Source of the DNA: Phaeosaccion multiseriatum
Lineage: Eukaryota; Ochrophyta, other classes
DNA: 64,000 nt
Direction: 5' to 3'
Assembly (NCBI GenBank): GCA_965112735.1
Contig: OZ218963.1
Location: forward strand, 2,046,001 to 2,110,000
The notes beneath the pieces were generated by a model. It was not told the origin of the DNA. It did not search any database and saw nothing but the letters and a program-made list of their open reading frames with translations. Of this stretch, positions 56,001-64,000 are shown piece by piece; position 1 is the stretch's first letter, and each line of letters starts with the position of its first letter. The translations under genes were made by a program, and so were the position numbers.

Positions 56001-59000
56001 TGCGCGGTTCATTCTGTGTGCGTGCGTCCAAGACGTTGATGTCCAGGGCCCCAACGACGTTCGCACCAGCGTGAAGGAAGGCGTGGAGCGCAAGGGACTG
56101 CCCTTGGCGCCACTGCGCGTGCCGCTCTTTTCCCTCGATGTGGTGGTCACGGGAGAGCCCGGCGACCAAACTTTTTCCTATAGGTGGGTGTGTGTATGTG
56201 TGCGTGTGTGTGCGTGTGCGTGCGTGCGTATGTGTGTGCACGTGTGCGTGTGCGTGGGCGTGTATGTGTGTAAAATTCATGTGCTTTCCCACAGAGTAGC
56301 ATCGGGTGGGGAGGGGCTGGTGAGGGGTGGAAAGAGAGCGAGGGGGAGGCGAATCGGAGCCCAACAAGGGGCTGAACGCCAAGCCCATCACCGTAGAATG
56401 AATCCATTCCAAGGGTTTCTTGCTTCTCTCTACTTCCGTCGCTTCGCCCGTGCCCTCCGCCCCAAAACTGACGGCCTTTCTTCTCCTCCTCCTCCTCCTC
56501 CTCCTCCTCCTCCTCCTCCTCCTCCTCCTCCTCCTCCTCCTCCTCCTCCTCCTCCTCCTCCTCCTCCTCCTCCTCCTCCTTCTCCTTCTCCTCCTCCTTC
56601 TCCTCCTCCTCCTCCTCCTCCTCCTCCTCCTCCTCCTCCTCCTTCTCCTTCTCCTCCTCCTCCTCCTCCTCCTCCTCCTCCTCCTCCTCCCCCTCCTCCT
56701 TCTCCTCCTCCTTCTCCTCCTCCTTCTCCTCCTCCTCCTCCTCCTCCTCCTCCTCCTCCTCCTCCTCCTCTTCCCCCTCCTCTGTGTGTTGCGCTTCACC
56801 ATCTCGCTTCGCTTGGCTTGCAGCCACCGCGTGTCCGCCTTCGGAGACGCCGTCTTGACCTCTCTCGACAAGGCGCTTGCCTCTACACACAACATTGTCC
56901 GCATCGAGCGAAGAGTCATGCAACGGCTCTTTTGGAGTCACGACCCTGTGATATCTTCGGTGTATGCAAACGAGGGGTGGGTCAAGGAAGTACGACAGGA
57001 CATCAAAGCCGCAATGGCCAAGGGAACCGCTCCCCTCGCAGACTACCTCGCCACTCTGGGGCAGTTTGTGGAGTTTCTTAATCTCGACATCGATTCCTAC
57101 CTGACCGAGACCAAGACCGCGATGACCAATGAGGAGACGGGAGTCTTTCAGTTTGGCGACGTCAGCGAGTTGTCGGAGGACCACATGGCACAGAGGGAGC
57201 AGGTGCTGCTCAGCATTCCGGAGTCGGTGTCGCTGGGGGCCTTCGTTGTATCGATGGCCAAGGTGAGGTTCTTTGAGGTGCTGATGTGTTGCGTCGTTGG
57301 GCCTTGGCAATTCCTGGTGTGACGGACTTTCCCCGGCTACCTTTCTGAGTCTTCACCGCCCCTGCCTATGGGTCTTACCCTTATGCTCTCTCTACCTCTG
57401 TACCTCCAAACTCGTCTCCCCCGTATCTGTATGTCTATGTCTGCTGTCAAAGGTGCGGTCACAACTGGCTGCGAAGCACCAATCCATCTCGGAGCAGCTC
57501 CTCAGCCTGTTGGGTCGCAAGGCGAAGGAGCTGGCCATTAGCACAGGAGCCAAGTTTGACAGAATCTACCGCGAGTTGCACGTCCCCGTGACCAACATTG
57601 AGGAGCTCAACGCCATGGAGGACTTTCTCGAGGGGTGCGAGATTAAAGTCGAGGAGCTGCAGGGTGACATGGATGCCACACGACGCGCGTTTAGTACCGT
57701 CAGCGGCGTGAAACACAAGCTTGAGGCCGGTGCGTGCATGCGTGCATGTGTGGGTGGGTGGGTGGGTGGGTGGGTGGATTGTGTGAGTGAGTGGGGTGGG
57801 GGGGAGTGGGAGAGTGAAATATATGCCAAAAGTAAGCGCCCACGTCCTCCCCTTTCATGTTTGTGCAGTAAAGTGTCTTCTCAAGCAAGGAACTGTGAAA
57901 CGAAACCACACTAACGCACACGCACACACGCACACACGACTTCATCCATGAGTCCTTACTCGTTCATTCCCCTTTGTCATCATTTGCCCAAATGTATATA
58001 CGCTTTAGGCACTCTGAGCCTGGAGTGGGATGTGTACGGATGGCCCCGCAAGATTGCCCGCAAGAAGGAGCAGCTTCAAGTGCAGCTCTCCCAGCGGAGG
58101 CAGGAGTACCTCGACGCGCAGGAGGAGGAGCAGCTTGAGTTTGTGGAGAAGCTCAAGAGTCTCCAGGAACAAGTCTCCAGGATGGGGCAGGTACGGGGGG
58201 GGGGGGGGGAGGGAGGCGGAAGAAGAAGAAGAGACAGAAGAGAGGGGAGCGGGGTGGGGGGGAGGACGGTACTACACACTTGGAGTTGAGAGGAGGCCGG
58301 GGGGGGGGGGCGGCTGGCCATGATGTATTGCTGTTTGGGTCTGGTTTTGGGGTTTGGATCGAGCTCCCGTCCCTCGTGTACGGAGTTTTCTCGTGTAACT
58401 GCCTGCCCATCCATCAATGTCCAGCTGTTCACCTTCATGTTCCCTGTGCCATATGCCTCCACCATTCCCTGGGTCGAATGAACGAACGCTTGTGTGTGTG
58501 CGTGTATGTGCGTTTGTGTGTACATGTGTGTGCATGTGTGCGTGTGTGCGTGTGTGCGTGTGTGCGTTTGCGTGTGCGTGTGTGTGCGCGTGCGTGTGCG
58601 AATGTGCGTGTATTCAGTACTCTGACCTATCGGAGGTCGCCTCCGTGTCAGCGATGGTCCGCACCCTCGAAGAAGAGATTGAAAAGTGTGCCGAAATGGC
58701 CATTTTATACAACTCGCGCGAGGAGCTCTTCGGCAAGGCGATCACAGAGTATCACCAACTCGAGGAGGTTCAGAAGTCCTTCGAGCCTTACTGCGAGCTA
58801 TGGAAGCGCGCAGACGACTGGCTGGGTTGGCACAAGGCCTGGATGACTGACCCCTTTCTCTCGCTCGACGCCGAGGAGATTGAGAAGCGGGTGGCCGTGG
58901 TGAGCAAGACGCTGGGCAAACAGATGCGCTTCTTCGAATCTAACGACCTAGAGGGATGTGCGGCTGTGGCAAGGAGCGTTCGAGACGAGGTGGAGGCCTT

Positions 59001-62000
59001 CGCACCCTTCGTGCCGGTCATCACCGGGCTTCGCATGCCAGGGATGCGAGATCGGCATTGGGACCAGCTCAGTGAGCAGCTCGGGGTGGAGCTGCACCCA
59101 GACGACTCGTACACGCTTACGCAGGTCATTGACTCGAACCTGCACACGCAGGCGGATATGATTACCAAGGTTTCTGAAACGGCCTCCAAGGAGTACGCCA
59201 TTGAGAGTGCGCTCAACAAGATGCAGGACGCGTGGACATCCGTGGCGCTGCAGTTGGACGAGTATGGCACCACCGGCACGCACATCCTCAAGTGCGTGGA
59301 CGAGTACATGGCGTTACTGGACGAGCACATTACCATGACACAGGCCATGACCTTCAGCACCTTCAAGGGGCCCTTTGAGGAGAGGATCGAAAACTGGAAC
59401 AACACGCTGCAGGTGAGCGAGGGAGTGAGTGAGTGAGTGAGTATGAGTATGTGAGTGAATGGAGCGAGTGCGTGTGTGAGTGTGTGAAGTGAGTGCGTGA
59501 GTGAGTCAGTGAGTCAGTGAGTAAGTTAGTGAGGGAGTGAGTGAGTGGGTGAGTGAGTGAGTGCATGAGTGAGCGAGTGCATGAGTGAGTGGAGTGAGTG
59601 CATGAGTGAGTGAGTGAGTGAGTGACGGAGTGGGGCCGGTACTTGACTTGAGTGCGACAAGAAGACTTGAAGCCTCATCACCTGTCTGTGGGGCTGACCA
59701 AATGCGCAGCGCTTCTGTGGGGTTCGAGTGGCAGGCCCGAGCCTCTTCTTTTGCCATGAGGTGTCGTGTTTTCGTCTTCTTCCTCTCCCCTCTCCTACCC
59801 TACGCGAAGAAGATGAAAGCGGGACTGAGAGTGTTCCTTCCCTCTCCCCTCCCCTCCCCTCCCCTCCTCTCCTCTCCTCCCCTCCTCCCGTCCTCTCCCC
59901 TCCTCCAGGTTGTGTCTGAAGTGATCGACGAGTGGCTGGCAGTCCAGCGCAACTGGCTGTACCTGCAACCCATCTTCGACTCGGCCGACATCAACAAGCA
60001 GCTGCCCACCGAGGGCAAGCGCTTCTTGAGCGTGGACAAGCATTGGCGCTCCACCATGTCCAATGCAGTGGCCGGCAGCGGAGGGTTATCGCCTGCTCTG
60101 TGCATTTCATTCTGTAACGACAGCAAGCTGCTGGACAAGTTCAGGGAGTCCGCCAATCTGCTGGACATGGTTCAGAAAGGCCTCAGCGACTATCTCGAGA
60201 CCAAGCGAGCTGGTAAGGAGGAGGAGGAGGAGAGTAGAAGAGGAGGTGGAGGAGGAAGAGGAGGAGAAAGAGGGAGAGGAGGGGAAGAAGGAGGAAGAAG
60301 AGGAGGACAAGAAAGAGGGGGAGAAGGAAAAGGAGGAGGAGGAATAGAACATAAGACAGACGAGAGGAGAATGGTGGTGAGAAGAGGGAATCGAAGAGAG
60401 AAAATAGGCGGAGTATGGGCAAGCAAAGAGCGGAGCAGAGCGGAACAGAACAGCTCAATGCAAGCCGTGCGAGGGGCGGGAGAGGCACGGCGTAGCTCAG
60501 AACCTGTGCCTGAGCTTCCTTCTGTCGGGTTGACTCACATCTCTTTTCCTCCTCTCCTCTCCTCTCCTCTCCTTTCCTTTCCTCTCCTCTCCCCTCCCCT
60601 CCCCTCCCCTCACCTCACCTCCCCCCCTCACCCCCCGCAGGCTTCAGTCGCTTCTACTTCCTCTCGAATGACGAGTTACTGGAGATCCTCTCTCAGACCA
60701 AGAATCCCCTCATGGTACAGCCACACCTCAAAAAGTGCTTTGAGGGGATCAAGTCGGTGGATTTCCACGACGACAACACCATTCATGCCATGAATTCGAG
60801 TGAGGGGGAGAAGGTTCCGTTCAAGGTGAGAGACCAACGCGAGGAGAGAAGAGGGGAGAGGAGGGGTTGGTTTGGGGGTGTGGGGAGAGACGGAAGAGTC
60901 TGTGGGCGAGGAGAGAGGGGCTTACAAAAGGCGTAAGTGGAGAAGAGGGGGACGGTTTGCTCTGTTGCTTTTCGTTCGAATGGAAGGCACCAGAGGGATG
61001 GGTGGGGGGTAGCAGATGGCTGCACTCACTCACTTCCCGCTGCCCCTCGTCCACCATCTACCCTCGTCTTGTGTGGCTTGCGTGACGGTACTGCAATGCA
61101 AACTATCAATCAGACCCCTATCAACCCCAACGGCAAGAGCATCGAGAACTGGATGGTCGAAGTTTGCGACATGATGTGTATGTGAGTGAGTAACTGGAAA
61201 CCCCGAGTCGGGCAAGGCAACGACAGGATACCGACTGTTTTTAGAGTCCACGACCATCCCATCCACTGCCATCCCTCTGTCCTACCCGTCTACTACCATC
61301 CCTCTATCCCATCACCCCGCTTCCTCTCTCCACTCTTCACTGACTTAGCCATGCAGAGGCGTCCCTCACTCACACTTACCTGCATTTACGTCCTTCCCTT
61401 TTGCTCCAATATATCGCGTCTGTGCTACACGTTTCTGCTTCCCCAACGACCTTTCTTCTCTCTCCCTCCTTGTTCGGGGTGTATCTCCATTCCACCCCTC
61501 TCACTCCTCATACCCCCCCCCCCCCTTCCCCCCACCCCTGACTCAATGCTGCTGCTGCTGCTGCTGCGGTTGTATCACCAAATGCCGCTGTCCTCCTCCA
61601 GGTCCGTACGAGAGCAAATGGCGCTTGCTGTACAAGACTACGTCGAGACCGACCGCACCGAGTGGATGCAGAAATGGCCAGGCCAAGTGGTGCTCAACGG
61701 ATCACAGGTGAGCGGGTGCTGCTGTGCTGGTGTGCATGTTGGTTGTATGTTGGTTGGGTGCTGGGGCTCCCAAGTAGGCCGGACTGGGGATGGGGAGAAT
61801 GAGAAAAAGTGACTAGAGGAGTCAATCTGAGCACACGTAACTGACGTAACTGTGTGCATAAGTCCTGGTACGCCAATACAAGACAGTCATCACTTTCTGA
61901 CTTTTTGTTGTCGGTATGTGCACGCCCCACCTTACCCCGTGTAGGTGCATTGGACGTCGGAGACAGAGGCCCAGATGGCAGCGGGTGGCAACAAGGGGGT

Positions 62001-62220
62001 GCACGCCTACTACGATCAGCTGTGCACGCAGCTAAACGACATGGTAAGGGAGAGGAAGAGGGCTGCGCCAGTGAGAGAGGTAGAGAGAGCGAAGACTGCC
62101 AAGAAAGTACGCACGACGTGAGAGAGGGAGAGAGAGACACACACCAAGCCCCCCTCCTCCTATTCGCTGTCTGTCTTTCCTTCTGCCTCTCTGTCTGTCT
62201 GTCCGTCTGTCCGTCCGTCC

Positions 62221-62262
<42 letters not shown>

Positions 62263-62298
62263 GTCTCTCTGTCTCTCTCTGTCTCTGTCTGTCTGTCT

Positions 62299-62372
<74 letters not shown>

Positions 62373-64000
62373 TTCTGTCTCTCTATCTGGCTGTCTGTCG
62401 GTCTGTCTGACTATTTCTCTTTTGTCTCTGTCTCACCATCTATCTGCCTGTCCGTCCATCCATCCATCCATCCATCCATCCATAGGTGTTCCTCATTCGT
62501 GGAGACCTCTCCTCCATGGCCCGAGTCACCATCGGAGCCTTGGCGGTCATCGACGTTCACGCTCGTGATGTCATGAAACGCATGGCAGATGCCGGAGTGG
62601 CGGAATCGACTGACTTTGACTGGTACTCACAGATGCGCTTTTACTGGAGGGGAGACTTCGACACTGGCGATCTCAAGGTAGTCATGGTGTCGAGTGAACG
62701 CTTCTACGGGTACGAGTACTTGGGCAACAGCTTCCGACTCGTCATCACCCCTCTTACGGACAAGTGCTACCTGACTATCATGTCGGCGTTACAAATGATA
62801 TTGGGAGGAGCCCCTGCCGGACCGGCCGGGACAGGCAAGACGGAAACCACCAAGGTAGGTAGGGACTGTAGGTTTTGCTGAAGTGAAACTAAAAAACTAA
62901 AACACTGCTTGCTGCAATACTGGCGACTACGGACTGTAGAGTGAAGACTGCGGTGGACTGCATACCCTATGTAGACTGTGTGCGAACATGCTGTTACACA
63001 CACGTCGCCGCGTGTCCTGCGTGCTGGCTCTGTGCCACCTGCTCTGCTTCCTTTCCTTTATGTTATGCGTACGCTACGCCCCTGACGCTTGACACGTACG
63101 CTTGACACGTACGCTTGACACTTAAACTTGACACTTACGCTTGACACCCGCCGTCGCTCTCCTCTCCAGGATCTGGCCAAGGCCCTGGCCAAGCAGTGCG
63201 TTGTGTTCAACTGCTCCGACGGCCTCGACTACCTCGCCATGGGAAAGTTCTTCAAGGGTCTCGCCAGCTCCGGAGCCTGGGCCTGCTTCGACGAGTTCAA
63301 TCGCATCAACATCGAAGTGCTGTCCGTCATTGCGCAACAAATCATGACCCTGCAGAGTGCGGTACAGAGGGGAGAGAAGCGCACCATGTTCGAGGACACA
63401 GATATCGTCGTCAACCCGGACTTTGCAGGTGGGTCAGGAGCTCAGGGAGGTTAGGTGGTCAAGTGGTGGTGTCGGTGTGGTGTGGTTGTGGTGTTGGTGT
63501 GGGGTGTTGCTTGGCGTGATGGGTTGTTGCATGGTGGTGTGTATATCCGAGTTTTCAAGGCAAGGCTCGGGCGCGCTCTCACTTAGTCGAGGGAGATGGC
63601 AGCGGACATGCACGCGATGCAAAGCAAACACACAAGTCTACCCCGGTCAAACCGCCCAGAGCCTCTCTTCAGTGCAAAGCTCCTTGCGTCCCCTCTCCCT
63701 CCCCCCCTCCCCACTCTCATACCCTGCTTGCACTTGCCTCCCTCCACTCCCCTCTTCTCCCTCTCCTCTCCTCTCCTCCCCTCTCCTCCCCTCCCCTCCC
63801 CTCCCCTCCCCTCCGCTCCCCTCCCCTCCCCTCCCCTCCCCTCCCATCTCCCTCCCTCTTCTCCCCTGTCTTTCTCCCCTCTCCTCTACTCTCCCCCCCC
63901 CTCTCCTCCCCTCTCCTCCTCTCTCCTCTCCTCTCCTCCCCTCCCCTCCCCTCCGCTCCTCTCCCCTTCCTTCCCCTCTCCTCCCCTCCCCTCTCCTCTT
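53052..64000 (+). CDS. Axonemal (inner-arm type) dynein heavy chain, partial at right edge
   Basis: Sixteen exons are proposed: 53052-53936, 54283-54506, 54835-54898, 55116-55247, 55816-56183, 56824-57262, 57453-57729, 58009-58190, 58618-59412, 59909-60212, 60641-60825, 61114-61181, 61602-61707, 61945-62043, 62486-62854 and 63170-63428. They encode 1585 residues; the next exon lies beyond the window. The tail has blocks usual for single-headed axonemal chains: [35 protein letters not shown] and [11 protein letters not shown]. The linker has [37 protein letters not shown] and FEYLGNS-like sequence. The first AAA+ module starts at [20 protein letters not shown] with P-loop GTGKTETTK, followed by [20 protein letters not shown] and [20 protein letters not shown]. 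This most resembles DNAH1/3/6/7-class inner-arm chains, though the exact class is uncertain. The acceptor of exon 2 is weakly supported. Confidence 0.92.
55247..55440. repeat. GTGTGTAGGTGTGTATGTGA minisatellite in dynein intron 4
   Basis: A 20-base unit recurs about four times from 55248 and then degenerates into plain GT repeats interrupted by a G-run near 55376-55385. Confidence 0.9.
56481..56778. repeat. 300-bp (CTC)n/(CTT) tract in dynein intron 5
   Basis: A nearly pure CTC triplet array of about 298 bases with scattered CTT units lies 46 bases upstream of the exon at 56824. It is a strict polypyrimidine/polypurine mirror sequence able to form triplex DNA. Poly-Leu, poly-Pro, poly-Glu and poly-Arg frames across it are not genes. 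Confidence 0.95.
59414..59630. repeat. (GAGT)n repeat in dynein intron 9
   Basis: A degenerate GAGT/GTGA tetranucleotide array starts right at the exon donor (CAG|GTGAGC) and covers about 215 bases. Many GTGAGT strings inside it match the donor consensus. Confidence 0.9.
60217..60346. repeat. (GGA)n purine tract in dynein intron 10
   Basis: About 130 bases of GGA/GAA repeats begin 4 bases after the donor. A matching pyrimidine tract (TCCTC repeats, about 60541-60630) sits at the other end of the same intron, so the two ends could pair. Confidence 0.85.
62166..62412. repeat. (CTGT)n tetranucleotide array in dynein intron 14
   Basis: About 245 bases of CTGT repeats have short CCGT and CTCT variants, followed by (CATC)n up to the acceptor at 62485. 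Confidence 0.95.
63080..63150. repeat. GCTTGACACGTAC tandem repeats in dynein intron 15
   Basis: Five or six 13-14-base units (GCTTGACACGTAC and variants with CACTTA) lie head to tail just before the acceptor of the exon at 63170. Confidence 0.85.
63683..64000. repeat. (CTCCC)n pyrimidine array at right edge
   Basis: CTCCC/CTCTC repeats on the plus strand continue to the window end. They lie in the intron following the last visible dynein exon. Confidence 0.9.

Noticed and set aside
55726-56919. 397-codon minus-strand frame containing a poly-Arg block
   Set aside because: Antisense to dynein exons with a repeat-derived core.
56420-57322. Long poly-Leu, poly-Pro, poly-Arg and poly-Glu reading frames on both strands
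   Set aside because: They are translations of the CTC triplet array in an intron. Only the part after 56823 encodes dynein, and it is entered by splicing.

Overview
This is nuclear DNA from a GC-rich, intron-rich eukaryote. Genes carry many short introns with GT-AG borders (two appear to be GC-AG), the proteins contain long homopolymer runs (Glu, Asp, Gly, Ser), and introns are full of CT, GT and CTC microsatellites. Three genes are diagnostic of a motile flagellum: a SPAG16/PF20 homologue, a CFAP299 homologue and an axonemal-type dynein heavy chain. A ferredoxin/metallo-beta-lactamase-fold protein of cyanobacterial type, with a long N-terminal presequence, points to a plastid. Together they suggest a photosynthetic protist with flagellated cells, perhaps an ochrophyte (stramenopile) alga. 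The species cannot be fixed from the sequence alone.

Layout: a possible separase (minus, cut by the left edge); a repeat-filled gap with a 397-bp foldback element; an Arg-rich coiled-coil protein (minus); a membrane UDP-glycosyltransferase (plus); a secreted leucine-rich-repeat protein with an acidic tail (plus); a PHD-C2-PH protein (minus); the ferredoxin-MBL protein (plus); CFAP299 (minus); mitochondrial ATAD3 (plus); USB1, the U6 snRNA phosphodiesterase (minus); VPS34 class III PI3-kinase (plus); a torsin/Clp-like AAA+ ATPase (minus); a second PI3-kinase (plus); a ubiquitin-like/BTB protein (minus); SPAG16/PF20 (minus); and a dynein heavy chain (plus) that runs off the right edge after the first AAA+ P-loop.

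From about 3.5 kb on, most neighbours lie on opposite strands, so the window is a chain of divergent pairs sharing 126-670 bp of upstream DNA and convergent pairs sharing 3' ends. Functional links between neighbours are limited. The clearest is SPAG16 and the dynein heavy chain, which diverge from one 671-bp interval and both belong to the axoneme. The two PI3-kinases are separated by a single gene and share intron positions, suggesting an old local duplication.

Exon borders were placed by eye from reading frame, splice consensus and remembered family sequences. In the spliced models total coding length is a multiple of three and splice phases agree, except where the gene is cut by the window edge. 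No tRNA, rRNA or CRISPR array was recognised.
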